From the NCBI RefSeq assembly GCF_001748365.1, contig NZ_BDHH01000021.1:1018-50175 (forward strand): a stretch of DNA of 49,158 nt, written 5' to 3'. A program made the position numbers and the translations under genes. Below are positions 1 through 7,935 of this stretch, one piece after another (positions within the stretch are counted from its first letter, which is position 1; each line of letters begins with the position of its first letter). Source of the DNA: Fusibacter sp. 3D3. Lineage in GTDB: Bacteria; Bacillota; Clostridia; Peptostreptococcales; Acidaminobacteraceae. A model generated the notes under the pieces. The model had not been told where the DNA came from. It was given only the letters and a program-made list of their open reading frames with translations, and made no database searches.

Positions 1-133
1 GGATTGAAGCCATTTTTTTATTAATAACGAATTGGGGTTCACAGTGTTATCAGTGTTGTTTTTTCTAGTTGTGATGTGACTTATTATGATGATTTTTACT
101 TGATATTAGATCATGTGACTGAATAGTTACAAA
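1..133. other. Window-edge intergenic stretch
   Basis: No gene, terminator or RNA could be recognised here. It lies directly downstream of the nhaC stop codon on the minus strand. Further ornithine-fermentation genes could lie beyond the edge, but nothing here shows it. Confidence 0.5.
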
Positions 134-1576
134 TTATTCTATATTTTCTAAATCTTCAATTGTTCGACCATTCATATTGTCATTTCGACCAATTCCAAGT
201 AATGTACTGGCAACCATGACGATGAGCATTGCAATCGCGTAGAAGACAAATGGTGTTACTTCAAGTGCTGTTAACGGATAGGCACTATCTTGGGTGAATC
301 CTATTGTATAAATAATAGCAGGCGTCCAAGGGAGTGAATATACTAGTGTACAGGATGTTGCATCCAGTAAATTGGCTGTTCTGTATGGACTGATACCATG
401 TCTTCTAGAAAGCGGTTTAGCAAATGAAGCGCCTACTGCTAATATAGCTGGTGCATTGAGTCCCATAAGTGCTGAGAGTGAAATGGTCATACCCATGATA
501 GAAAACTCAGCGCCCTTTGCTGTCTTTGCAACTTTACCCAGCGAATTTAAAAGCTTAATGTCACCTTCGCCAGCACGCATGATGGCAATTGAACCAAAGA
601 GTAATATCGCCAAAAGGACTACTTGAATCATGCTATTGATGCCTGTATACACAATCCCATCAACTGTTCTGTCAAGTCCAGCACCTGATACTCTAAAAAG
701 TGCATTTCGGGTCACTTCACCTGATGGATCTATTTGGATAAAATCCATCAAGCCAGCCATAACAGCTGTTCCGCCAGCAAGTACGGATCCGATTGTCGTT
801 GCTATTATAATATCCCCTGATTTAATGGCAATCCAAATGGTTAGTGCTACTGGAATCAGCATTAATAAAGTTTTGGGATCATATGCAAATTCGCCTACAA
901 CAGTTGCAGTACCAGAATGTGTCATTCCAAAGATAACAATGGCGATCAAGGTCATGCCTGCTGCTGTGAGCGCATATTTTAATCTAGATTTGACAACGCC
1001 AGGAACATCTACACCCTGTGAGGTTGCCGAACAGATGGTTGTATCAGATACTGGCGCTAAATTATCTCCAAATGCCCCACCAGAAACAATAGCACCTGCT
1101 AGTAATGCTGGATGAGCACCTAAAGCAAGTCCGGCAGGGTAAAGAACGCCCATACCTGCGGCAATAGTACCAAACCCAGTACCAGATGCAGTTGCAAAGA
1201 TTGCTGAAGATATAAAAGACACCACTACAAAGGTCGTTCCACTAATGCCAAGTGATGCTGAAGTGCCTGCCAATCCTAATGCCAAACCTGATTCTCTTAA
1301 AATTCTGGAAAATACGCCTGCAAAGATCCAACATACCACTGGAATAATGGCTTCTCTACTCGCCATGCCATCAATAATGATATTGCTGAACAGTTTCTTG
1401 TCTTTAGCAAAGAAAAAGGAAATGATCAAGGCCATAAATGCTGGAATCCATAAAGCACCATTTGAAATGGAACCGGCAACAAAGGTCGTCAAAACAATTA
1501 ATACTAAAAACACAATAAATGGAACAAAGGACATCCATTCCCCACCGTAAAACTCTAACTTACCCCTTTTGTTCAT
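134..1576 (-). CDS. nhaC: NhaC-type Na+/H+ antiporter
   Basis: A polytopic membrane protein of 480 residues with about 11-12 hydrophobic segments and the Gly/Asp/Asn-rich core of the NhaC family (GAFGDNLAPVSDTT and similar). Members exchange Na+ for H+, or an amine or carboxylate substrate, across the membrane. The start was chosen at 1576 because AGGAGG (1584-1589) lies 7 nt upstream; an earlier ATG at 1594 lies upstream of this site and has no ribosome site of its own. The gene has its own sigma-54 promoter and follows ortB. NhaC-family transporters are commonly found in ornithine-fermentation clusters, so a role in amino-acid or amine exchange, or in pH balance during ornithine use, is likely. 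The exact substrate is not readable from sequence. Confidence 0.85.
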   Translation of the reverse strand: MNKRGKLEFYGGEWMSFVPFIVFLVLIVLTTFVAGSISNGALWIPAFMALIISFFFAKDKKLFSNIIIDGMASREAIIPVVCWIFAGVFSRILRESGLALGLAGTSASLGISGTTFVVVSFISSAIFATASGTGFGTIAAGMGVLYPAGLALGAHPALLAGAIVSGGAFGDNLAPVSDTTICSATSQGVDVPGVVKSRLKYALTAAGMTLIAIVIFGMTHSGTATVVGEFAYDPKTLLMLIPVALTIWIAIKSGDIIIATTIGSVLAGGTAVMAGLMDFIQIDPSGEVTRNALFRVSGAGLDRTVDGIVYTGINSMIQVVLLAILLFGSIAIMRAGEGDIKLLNSLGKVAKTAKGAEFSIMGMTISLSALMGLNAPAILAVGASFAKPLSRRHGISPYRTANLLDATSCTLVYSLPWTPAIIYTIGFTQDSAYPLTALEVTPFVFYAIAMLIVMVASTLLGIGRNDNMNGRTIEDLENIE

Positions 1577-1631
1577 CGTGTATCCTCCTAACAATTCATA
1601 TAAAAATAAAACGCCGACACTTTTATATATA

Positions 1632-1646
1632 GCAATTCCTTTGCCA
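1632..1646 (-). promoter_or_regulatory. Sigma-54 promoter of nhaC
   Basis: On the minus strand this reads TGGCAAAGGAATTGC, with GG and GC exactly 10 nt apart and a near-consensus match to TGGCAC-N5-TTGC. Transcription would start near 1620, leaving a leader of about 44 nt before the ATG. It implies control by an enhancer-binding protein; the NtrC-type regulator 2 kb away is the obvious candidate. Confidence 0.8.
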
Positions 1647-1678
1647 AAAAAAATATTTTCTTAAATACAAAGATTTCA

Positions 1679-1700
1679 ATTGTTTTCATTGCAAAACAAT
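1679..1700. promoter_or_regulatory. Possible activator site upstream of nhaC
   Basis: A perfect inverted repeat ATTGTTTT-N6-AAAACAAT is centred about 70 bp upstream of the predicted start of the nhaC sigma-54 promoter. That distance suits an upstream activating sequence for an NtrC-type protein. The assignment is inference; the repeat itself is plain in the sequence. Confidence 0.45.
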
Positions 1701-1724
1701 CAAAATGTAATTCTATTAGTCCTA

Positions 1725-1770
1725 ATTACTATGAAATATTTTTCTAGGTGGAAAAATATTTCATAGTAAT
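1725..1770. terminator. Long perfect hairpin between ortB and nhaC
   Basis: Two perfectly complementary 20-nt arms (1725-1744 and 1751-1770) flank a 6-nt loop, just past the ortB stop codon. There is no U-tract in either direction, so it may be a weak terminator or a 3'-end stabiliser for ortAB mRNA. It physically separates ortAB from the nhaC promoter. Confidence 0.6.
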
Positions 1771-1785
1771 ATATTACCTACTAAC

Positions 1786-3186
1786 CTACTTTTGAATAAG
1801 CGATTTAACTTCATCAATGGATAATTTAACTTCATCAGCCAAGTAATTTTGATCTTCAGAACTGAGGTCATTGTATGCATAATCCTTTAGTGCGTTTTGA
1901 AGATAACGCTTTTTCAAACTGTTTAAATCTAATATTGTAGGTTCAATTTGACCTAAATGTTCTGGAATTACAACGGTCTCTCCTGGAATGTTTTCTGCTG
2001 GTAATCCTCTTTTCACTAAAATACCATTTTGTTTTGCAAAGGTCAGTTGAGGTGATGGATGTTTACCTGCACCTGTATATTCTGTTTCTTGAACGACTAT
2101 GATTTGATCTTTATCTAGAGTCTTTGCAAGGCCTATAGCAGCAGCAAGAGAGATGTTCCCTGCTGGGCCTCGTTCAATACCTTCCATTTGTGCTAATGCC
2201 TCTGTTGCAAAGAATACATCACCCTGTGTAACCGTTATATATTGATCCATATACCTCAGAACTCTTGCTGCATTTCTTGGAACATCAGCTCGATCAGGTT
2301 GAGTCGCAAAAGGTATTCCAAATCCCGTGTGGCCAGTGGTAAATGATTTTCGATTAAAGTCCTTGTCGGATGCCATATGAAGCCCTTTTAAATCAACAGA
2401 TGCGCCAACAATCTTGCATGATGTTGCCCCCGCTTTTATCAACCCGCGTGCTGTTCCAGTGAGATTGCCCCCACCAGCATGCGTCGCAACGACGACATCT
2501 GGATAACGCCCTTCAAGTACAAGCATTTGTTCAGCAATTTCATATCCGAGTGTTTCTACGCCTGCAATACCAAATGGTGTATAAAGGGAGGCGTTGAAAT
2601 AGCCTGTTTCTTCGATAATCTTGAGAAAAGTATAAAATAATTCAGGCCCCACTGTGAGTCTGATCACTTCAGCACCAAATGCTTCACATTTTCTTGCTTT
2701 TTCAACGATTTCAGGTTGTCCTATTTTTCTTGAATCATACATTTCTTGTACGATGATACATTTGAGGCCTAACTGAGCTGCTTGTGATGCTACAGCAGCA
2801 CCATAATTGCCGCTTGTTGCGGCAATAACGCCTTTATAGCCTTTTTTTTTGGCATGATAAACGGAGATTGCAGCTCTTCTTGCTTTAAAGGAACCAGAGG
2901 CATTTGCGGCTTCATCTTTAATAAAAATGCGTGCGCCTTTACCAACTTCAGCATACTTTTTAATCAATTTGTTGATATTATAAAGTTCAAATAAGGGCGT
3001 TTTACCAACTTTAGTTCGCCTTTGGATTTCTTCCATCTCCTCCATGGAATAAGCGACATTTGCCATCATACCTTCATAATCGAATCCGATTTTACCAAAC
3101 TCAAACTTGCTGTAATCAATACCTACAGCGGTTTTCATGATTTCATTTTTTCGAGACATCACTGCCTCATAGCTCATAGATTTCAT
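1786..3186 (-). CDS. ortB: 2-amino-4-oxopentanoate thiolase, beta subunit
   Basis: A PLP-dependent fold-type II protein of 466 residues. It carries the Schiff-base lysine in ASGSFKARR (about K101) and a phosphate-binding GGGNLTGTARG loop. OrtB with OrtA cleaves 2-amino-4-oxopentanoate with CoA to acetyl-CoA and alanine, the last step of oxidative ornithine fermentation in clostridia. The start overlaps the ortA stop by 4 nt, and GGAGG lies 6 nt upstream, which implies translational coupling. The pair with OrtA makes the call secure. The earlier pathway genes (2,4-diaminopentanoate dehydrogenase ord, ornithine aminomutase oraS/oraE) are not in this window. Confidence 0.92.
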   Translation of the reverse strand: MKSMSYEAVMSRKNEIMKTAVGIDYSKFEFGKIGFDYEGMMANVAYSMEEMEEIQRRTKVGKTPLFELYNINKLIKKYAEVGKGARIFIKDEAANASGSFKARRAAISVYHAKKKGYKGVIAATSGNYGAAVASQAAQLGLKCIIVQEMYDSRKIGQPEIVEKARKCEAFGAEVIRLTVGPELFYTFLKIIEETGYFNASLYTPFGIAGVETLGYEIAEQMLVLEGRYPDVVVATHAGGGNLTGTARGLIKAGATSCKIVGASVDLKGLHMASDKDFNRKSFTTGHTGFGIPFATQPDRADVPRNAARVLRYMDQYITVTQGDVFFATEALAQMEGIERGPAGNISLAAAIGLAKTLDKDQIIVVQETEYTGAGKHPSPQLTFAKQNGILVKRGLPAENIPGETVVIPEHLGQIEPTILDLNSLKKRYLQNALKDYAYNDLSSEDQNYLADEVKLSIDEVKSLIQK

Positions 3187-3488
3187 TTTATACCTCCGAG
3201 ATCTTTCCTGATACGCACACCGGTTTCAAGTAACGCCATAACGGTTTCACCGTAATCGTGGTCATAGCGTGGATTGATTTCTACTAACTTGCCTTGAACC
3301 TTTCTCTCGCACAAGGTTTCAATTGTAACCATCATGTCTAATTCGGCTTCATCTTCCACAAGAAAACCTCTGGTCCACATTAGAAGTGGTGTCTTTTTAG
3401 TATCCAAAGGGATCTGTGGTGCTCTTTCACTTGAGCTCAGTACCTGAGTTTCAATCTCTACCCAACATCCGTTTGTTGCTTTACTCAT
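3183..3488 (-). CDS. ortA: 2-amino-4-oxopentanoate thiolase, alpha subunit
   Basis: A small protein of 101 residues matching OrtA in length and in its conserved tail (VEINPRYDHDYG). It is the partner of OrtB in thiolytic cleavage of 2-amino-4-oxopentanoate. AGGAGG stands before the ATG, and the stop overlaps the ortB start. It is the first gene of a sigma-54-driven unit (promoter 3564-3578) and is followed by ortB, then nhaC with its own promoter. Confidence 0.92.
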   Translation of the reverse strand: MSKATNGCWVEIETQVLSSSERAPQIPLDTKKTPLLMWTRGFLVEDEAELDMMVTIETLCERKVQGKLVEINPRYDHDYGETVMALLETGVRIRKDLGGIK

Positions 3489-3563
3489 TGATAAACCTCC
3501 TCGTATAATGAAATTGATCTACAGTTTAGTGAATCTATGGATTCATACGCACTATTATTTAAC

Positions 3564-3578
3564 GCAAAAACAAAGCCA
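3564..3578 (-). promoter_or_regulatory. Sigma-54 promoter of ortAB
   Basis: The minus strand reads TGGCTTTGTTTTTGC, with exact GG-N10-GC spacing. The start would be near 3552, giving a leader of about 64 nt before ortA. It is weaker at the -24 side than the nhaC and kinase promoters, but shares the spacing and context. Confidence 0.7.
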
Positions 3579-3590
3579 ATTTCTCACAAG

Positions 3591-3608
3591 TTGAACAGTT
3601 CAGTTCAA
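3591..3608. promoter_or_regulatory. Possible activator site upstream of ortA
   Basis: An inverted repeat TTGAAC-N6-GTTCAA is centred about 47 bp upstream of the predicted ortAB start site. It could bind the adjacent NtrC-type regulator, although it is closer to the promoter than usual and does not share sequence with the repeat upstream of nhaC. Confidence 0.35.
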
Positions 3609-3631
3609 GTTAGACGAAAAATAATGATATA

Positions 3632-3665
3632 CAAAAAAGCAGCAATTGAATTATCAATCACTGCT
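3632..3665 (-). terminator. Terminator of the kinase-regulator operon
   Basis: On the minus strand, arms AGCAG..ATTGA and TCAAT..CTGCT (3638-3665, one internal mismatch pair) are followed by a run of T. It lies about 30 nt past the regulator stop codon and insulates it from the ortA promoter. Confidence 0.75.
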
Positions 3666-3694
3666 CAGTCAAATCATATGTGTTCAGTTTAGGT

Positions 3695-5050
3695 TTAGTC
3701 CCGGTTTAGATCATGCTCTACCATTTTGTTGAATAATTGCTTTCTACTCATACCAATTGCTTCAGCTGTTTTTGTGATGTTGTTATTACAATTGGAAAGC
3801 GCATTCATGATAAAATTGATTTCAAATATTTTCTTAGCTTCTTTATATAGCATTATGGGTTGATTATAAGTTTGATTATTTAGGATACCTTGCTGAGGCA
3901 TAAAATCCATTTTGAGAACACCCGCTTTAGAGAGGACTACCAATCGTTCGATGATATTTTTCAGTTCTCTAATGTTACCAGGATAATCATAAGTGAGCAA
4001 ATACTTTTCTGTTTCTTGATCAATCACTTTGATTTCCTTTTTCATTTCGATACTGTATTGATTTATGAAAAAAGTAATCATCTCTTGCAGATCTTCTCTT
4101 CTATCTCGAAGTGGCGGAATTTCGATATGAAGCGTATTAATTCGGTAAAATAGATCTTGTCTGAAATTGCCTTTTTTGATTTCCGTGGCAAGATCTCTGT
4201 TTGTGGCAGAAATTAATCTAAAATTCACAGGGATTTGCTTATTTGAACCGAGCCGCTCTATATACCTGTTATCAAGTACTCGTAAAAGTTTTACCTGTAT
4301 CTCTGGTGACAGCTCACCTATTTCATCTAAAAATAAGGTGCCTCCATGGGACTCTTCAAAACGACCAATTCTTTTGTTGGCCGCTCCTGTAAAAGCCCCT
4401 TTCTCATGTCCGAAAAGTTCTGATTCAAGTAAATTTTCTGACATGGCTTGACAGTTTACAGGTAATAAAATCTCATCCACTCGACTGCTTTTTTCATGAA
4501 TCCACTTTGCGATTATTTCTTTGCCAACGCCAGACTCTCCTGTCAATAGAACGTTGCAATTTGAAGTTTTAAGTTCATCTATGGTGTCCAATATTTTTTG
4601 CATTTGGGGGTTTTGAGATTGAGAGATATACGCTCCAGCGTCTGTTTTTTTTCGGATTGTGTTTTTTTGGGCTTCAAACTGTACCAAGCGTTTTGCTTTG
4701 TGAATTTCAACGAGGAGTGCTTGAGGATTGTGACTTTTGATAAAGTACCCCAATGCACCAATCCGCATAGCCTCCACAGCGCCTGTGACACTGCCATAGC
4801 CCGTAACAATAATCACCTCAATACTATTTTGATAGCGCTTCTTAATTTGTTTTAGAAGGTAAATACCGTCTTCACCTGTCATTAAGATGTCTGTAAGGAC
4901 GACTGGGTAATATTCTCTTTCTAAAATTTCAAGAGCCTCTTCAGTGCCGCTAGCCTCACCTACGATATAACCGTTGTCTTCAAGGAGCATTCGGTAGGTT
5001 TCTCGATATTCTATTTCATCATCAACGATTAAAATTTTAGTAGATTCCAT
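3695..5050 (-). CDS. NtrC-family sigma-54-dependent response regulator
   Basis: A protein of 451 residues with three domains: an N-terminal receiver (phospho-acceptor about D54, T83, K105), an AAA+ sigma-54 interaction domain (Walker A GESGVGKE about 171-178, GAFTGA loop about 218-223, Walker B LFLDEIGEL about 239-247) and a C-terminal Fis-type helix-turn-helix (about 422-447). The intact GAFTGA loop means it should activate sigma-54 polymerase. The start was set at 5050 because GGAGGG lies 8 nt upstream; a longer in-frame extension to 5095 overlaps the kinase gene and lacks a site. It is co-transcribed with the kinase and adjacent to three sigma-54 promoters. Confidence 0.93.
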   Translation of the reverse strand: MESTKILIVDDEIEYRETYRMLLEDNGYIVGEASGTEEALEILEREYYPVVLTDILMTGEDGIYLLKQIKKRYQNSIEVIIVTGYGSVTGAVEAMRIGALGYFIKSHNPQALLVEIHKAKRLVQFEAQKNTIRKKTDAGAYISQSQNPQMQKILDTIDELKTSNCNVLLTGESGVGKEIIAKWIHEKSSRVDEILLPVNCQAMSENLLESELFGHEKGAFTGAANKRIGRFEESHGGTLFLDEIGELSPEIQVKLLRVLDNRYIERLGSNKQIPVNFRLISATNRDLATEIKKGNFRQDLFYRINTLHIEIPPLRDRREDLQEMITFFINQYSIEMKKEIKVIDQETEKYLLTYDYPGNIRELKNIIERLVVLSKAGVLKMDFMPQQGILNNQTYNQPIMLYKEAKKIFEINFIMNALSNCNNNITKTAEAIGMSRKQLFNKMVEHDLNRD

Positions 5051-5066
5051 ATACAGCCCTCCTATT

Positions 5067-7055
5067 TTAAAGCTTCTGTGGCAAAGAGACTTCAAAAACA
5101 GTTCTCTGATCTTCTGTCCTTTTTACCACAATCTCGCCACCTAATTTTTTGACTTCATTATAAGCAATATATAAGCCTAATCCTGTGCCTTTACCAATTT
5201 CTTTTGTGGTATAAAAAGGATTGAAAATTTTCTCGATTTCATCAGGGGTGATCCCGATACCTGTATCGATTACTTGTATTTTTATCCCGCTCTCATTTTT
5301 AAAGACATAGATCACCAATTCACCTTCGTTTCCTATGGCATCAATGGCATTAGAAATGAGATTAATCAAGATATGTTTAAGAGATTCAATATTGGATTTT
5401 ATTTTTAAGTTGGGTTCACATTTTAAAACACAATTGATCTTTAATTTTAACAGTGTCTTATCTTCAAGTGAAAGTAATTTGGATATAAAATCATTGAGGT
5501 CAATCCATCTTTTTTCATCGTTTGTGAGTCTAGAGAAATCGAGCAAATTATCTATGATTTGACTTGCGCGTTCAACGGCTGAATTGATCAGTACAAATGA
5601 TCGACTCACTTTAGGGTCTTCTATCCTAGATTCTAAAATAAAACTTTGATTTCTAATAATCCCCAGTGGGTTCCGAATCTCATGAGCCATTCCGGCGGCT
5701 AATTGCCCTATGGCTGACATTTTATTGGCTTGAAGTAATTTGCTCTCCGATAATTTTTCGTTAGTCACATCTTGAATAATGACTAAAAGATTTTTTTTGT
5801 CATTATTAGAGCTTTTTAATGGATACATTCTAATATTATAGTAATGGTGTGACTTAATGATTTCTTTACTACTGGGCAATTCTGTTTCGGTAACATAATG
5901 CGCCAAGTCATCAATGGTTTCTGTGCCAAAGGTATCAAAAATCAATGCATATGGGTTTTTTATGACCTCTTCTTTTTTTAGATTGAGAAAATCCAAGTAA
6001 GATTTATTAATATTGATGATATTCAGTTCTAAGTCCATTAAGGCGATATACTCGGTTATACCATCAAAGGTTATTTGAAGATCATTTTTACTGTTGATGA
6101 CTTCAGTTGTACGACGTTCTACTTCTTTTTGAAGTGATTTATTCCATGTGAACATGCCTATAAGGATCAAGCCTGAAATACTAAACATCCCGATCAGTAT
6201 TCTGAAAATCAGTGTATTGTCGGGCATTTTTACTAAGGGTGTAGATATGCCAAACCATTTTTGTTGGATGCGTTCTAATTGATCAATTTCAACGATTGAA
6301 TCGATGCCCTTATTGATGATAGGAACCAATTCCTTTTTCTCCTTTGGGATTGCAAATACCACTTCTTTATCGTATAGAGTTTCACCTACCACATTGAGTT
6401 TATAGCCGTTAGGATTTTGATTGATCAAATAGAGGATAACTGGTTCATCTCCAGCGACGGCGTCTACTTCACCTTTTAAAAGCAAATCTAAAGCATGACT
6501 GACATCAGGGACATAAGTAATTTGAATGTCGGGGTAGTTTTCTCTAAGATATTCATTTACATAATCGCCCTCTTGAGTCGCAAAGTGTAGTTTGCCAATG
6601 CCATTTAAATTTTTTAAAGCTTTATTGGTAACCACAACGGCACGTAGCTTGTAGATGGGCTTTGTAAAAACAAAGTGCTTGCTACGCTCTTCGCTTTTGA
6701 ACATATCACATAAATCCGATTTGTTTTCAGAGAGTTGTTTCAAGGCGTCTTCCCATAGTAAAGGATGGACTTCAATATTGATCCCAAGCTGTAATGACAA
6801 CAAATTGACATAATCAACAACTACCCCTTTATACTGTCCGTCAGATTCATCTACAAATCTCAGTGGCGGGGCGTTATTATCAGCGGCATAAATCAACGGA
6901 CCATGGTGCTCTAACCACTCAAGTTCATCAGCGGTGAGTTTTACGCCAGATAAACTTGAATGGCTGTTGCTATCCGTTAAGAAATTTAGAATTAATAGAT
7001 ATAAAAAAAATGTAATTACAATTATGGGTATAGCAAATCCTATTTTTTTCTTCAT
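5067..7055 (-). CDS. Sensor histidine kinase with SBP_bac_3 sensor domain
   Basis: A protein of 662 residues from the ATG at 7055 (AAGGGA upstream). A signal/TM helix lies at about 7-26. A periplasmic-type solute-binding domain of the family-3 amino-acid class covers about 40-270, including a ligand-type GDEP segment. A second TM lies at about 284-303, then a PAS-like region (about 325-435), HisKA with phospho-His about H458 in AHEIRNPLG, and HATPase_c with NLISNAIDAI, DTGIGI and GTGLGLYI boxes. It should sense an extracytoplasmic amino acid and phosphorylate the downstream regulator. Next to ortAB, ornithine or a related cationic amino acid is the natural ligand guess (inference). Confidence 0.92.
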   Translation of the reverse strand: MKKKIGFAIPIIVITFFLYLLILNFLTDSNSHSSLSGVKLTADELEWLEHHGPLIYAADNNAPPLRFVDESDGQYKGVVVDYVNLLSLQLGINIEVHPLLWEDALKQLSENKSDLCDMFKSEERSKHFVFTKPIYKLRAVVVTNKALKNLNGIGKLHFATQEGDYVNEYLRENYPDIQITYVPDVSHALDLLLKGEVDAVAGDEPVILYLINQNPNGYKLNVVGETLYDKEVVFAIPKEKKELVPIINKGIDSIVEIDQLERIQQKWFGISTPLVKMPDNTLIFRILIGMFSISGLILIGMFTWNKSLQKEVERRTTEVINSKNDLQITFDGITEYIALMDLELNIININKSYLDFLNLKKEEVIKNPYALIFDTFGTETIDDLAHYVTETELPSSKEIIKSHHYYNIRMYPLKSSNNDKKNLLVIIQDVTNEKLSESKLLQANKMSAIGQLAAGMAHEIRNPLGIIRNQSFILESRIEDPKVSRSFVLINSAVERASQIIDNLLDFSRLTNDEKRWIDLNDFISKLLSLEDKTLLKLKINCVLKCEPNLKIKSNIESLKHILINLISNAIDAIGNEGELVIYVFKNESGIKIQVIDTGIGITPDEIEKIFNPFYTTKEIGKGTGLGLYIAYNEVKKLGGEIVVKRTEDQRTVFEVSLPQKL

Positions 7056-7103
7056 AAAGTAATCCCTTTCATCCAAAAACAGTTTTTATCATCTTATACT
7101 TAC

Positions 7104-7118
7104 GCAATTATCTTGCCA
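7104..7118 (-). promoter_or_regulatory. Sigma-54 promoter of the kinase-regulator operon
   Basis: The minus strand reads TGGCAAGATAATTGC, a strong GG-N10-GC match, about 37 nt upstream of the kinase ATG after the predicted start near 7092. It implies that the two-component system is positively autoregulated through its own sigma-54 activator. Confidence 0.8.
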
Positions 7119-7178
7119 AAAGCATAAAGATTTAAGCTTGCAGCCTGTAAAATTTAAGTATTAACAATATAGGGAATC

Positions 7179-7216
7179 TATAATTAAAATTGGATGGTGT
7201 TATCCTTTTAATTATA
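7179..7216. promoter_or_regulatory. Long inverted repeat upstream of the kinase promoter
   Basis: Arms of 11 nt (7179-7189 and 7206-7216, TATAATTAAAA/TTTTAATTATA) enclose a second 4-bp GGAT/ATCC stem. It sits 87-124 bp upstream of the predicted kinase start site, the usual distance for an enhancer of a sigma-54 activator. It is also about 80 nt beyond the stop of the 7295-7780 gene and may serve as its terminator. Confidence 0.4.
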
Positions 7217-7294
7217 ACATGATTCAAATTTTAACTCTCAATGAATTGATTTGAATTTGCTTAAAATCATGTGTTCAAATAGGCTTGGCGAGGA

Positions 7295-7780
7295 TTACCG
7301 ATTCATCATTTGTTGAATCATTTTTAAATTAGATAGAAATACAAATGAACATATAATACAAGATACTACAAGTTCAAATGTACTGTAATGTGTCTGTTGG
7401 ATCACATCAAATAAAATCCAAAGACTAAATGGTAACGCCAATAGAGCCGTGAAGGCACCAGGTACAAATCTTTTAACGCGTAAGCAAAATAGGAAGTGTG
7501 GTATAAAATGAAAGGTTACAGCAAAAAAAGTGCCAATCCAAACAAGATAGTTTTGCCTTAAAACCGTGTAAAATGAAACACCGATAAACAATATCAACTC
7601 TTCTAAAACGGCTATAGAGAATTGCTCTGATGATTTAAAGTGATCGTAAGGTTTAAAGCCTGTGGGTGCGAGAAATAAATCTTGATTTTTTGCCTTCCAT
7701 GATTTGATCAAAATGATTTCCTCAAAATCATGAACGATAAAAATGAGGGGTAACATCCATGCAAGTGTTTCTATAGTCAT
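7295..7780 (-). CDS. HXXEE-domain membrane protein
   Basis: A protein of 161 residues with about four TM helices and the signature HDFEE motif in the first helix (about residues 18-22), which defines the HXXEE family of unknown function. AGGAGG lies 7 nt before the ATG. It is divergent from a TetR-type gene, and the two promoters overlap in the 155-nt gap, so it is a likely target of that regulator. Confidence 0.8.
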   Translation of the reverse strand: MTIETLAWMLPLIFIVHDFEEIILIKSWKAKNQDLFLAPTGFKPYDHFKSSEQFSIAVLEELILFIGVSFYTVLRQNYLVWIGTFFAVTFHFIPHFLFCLRVKRFVPGAFTALLALPFSLWILFDVIQQTHYSTFELVVSCIICSFVFLSNLKMIQQMMNR

Positions 7781-7819
7781 AAAGAACCTCCTTTAACGTC
7801 GTGATAATTAATGTCTCAT

Positions 7820-7848
7820 TTGCGACACTTTATGTAATTTAGTATAAT
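7820..7848 (+). promoter_or_regulatory. Promoter of the TetR gene with flanking operator-like repeats
   Basis: -35 TTGCGA (7820-7825), a 17-nt spacer and a perfect -10 TATAAT (7843-7848). Related motifs of the form ATGTCnCAnTTnCG occur in opposite orientations at 7811-7825 and 7896-7910, flanking both promoters. They are candidate operators for the TetR protein. Confidence 0.65.
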
Positions 7849-7868
7849 GAAATTAAACTTAGGGTCAA
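7841..7868 (-). promoter_or_regulatory. Promoter of the HXXEE gene
   Basis: On the minus strand -35 TTGACC (7863-7868), a 16-nt spacer and -10 TATACT (7841-7846). Its -10 shares bases with the -10 of the opposite promoter, so the two cannot be occupied together. Confidence 0.65.
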
Positions 7869-7935
7869 TGCTTATGATGAAAGTGCTACAAATTCGCGTA
7901 AGTGTGACATATTTAAAGCATTAAAGGAGTGTGCT

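Noticed and set aside
630-1115. 161-residue plus-strand ORF
   Set aside because: It is antisense to nhaC, whose family match, ribosome site and promoter are clear; the composition mirrors the antiporter's codons.
1725-1770. Ordinary rho-independent terminator of ortAB
   Set aside because: No T-run follows the stem on either strand, so it is listed as a hairpin of uncertain role.
4579-4855. ORFs of 76 and 85 residues on both strands
   Set aside because: Shadows of the sigma-54 response regulator reading frame.
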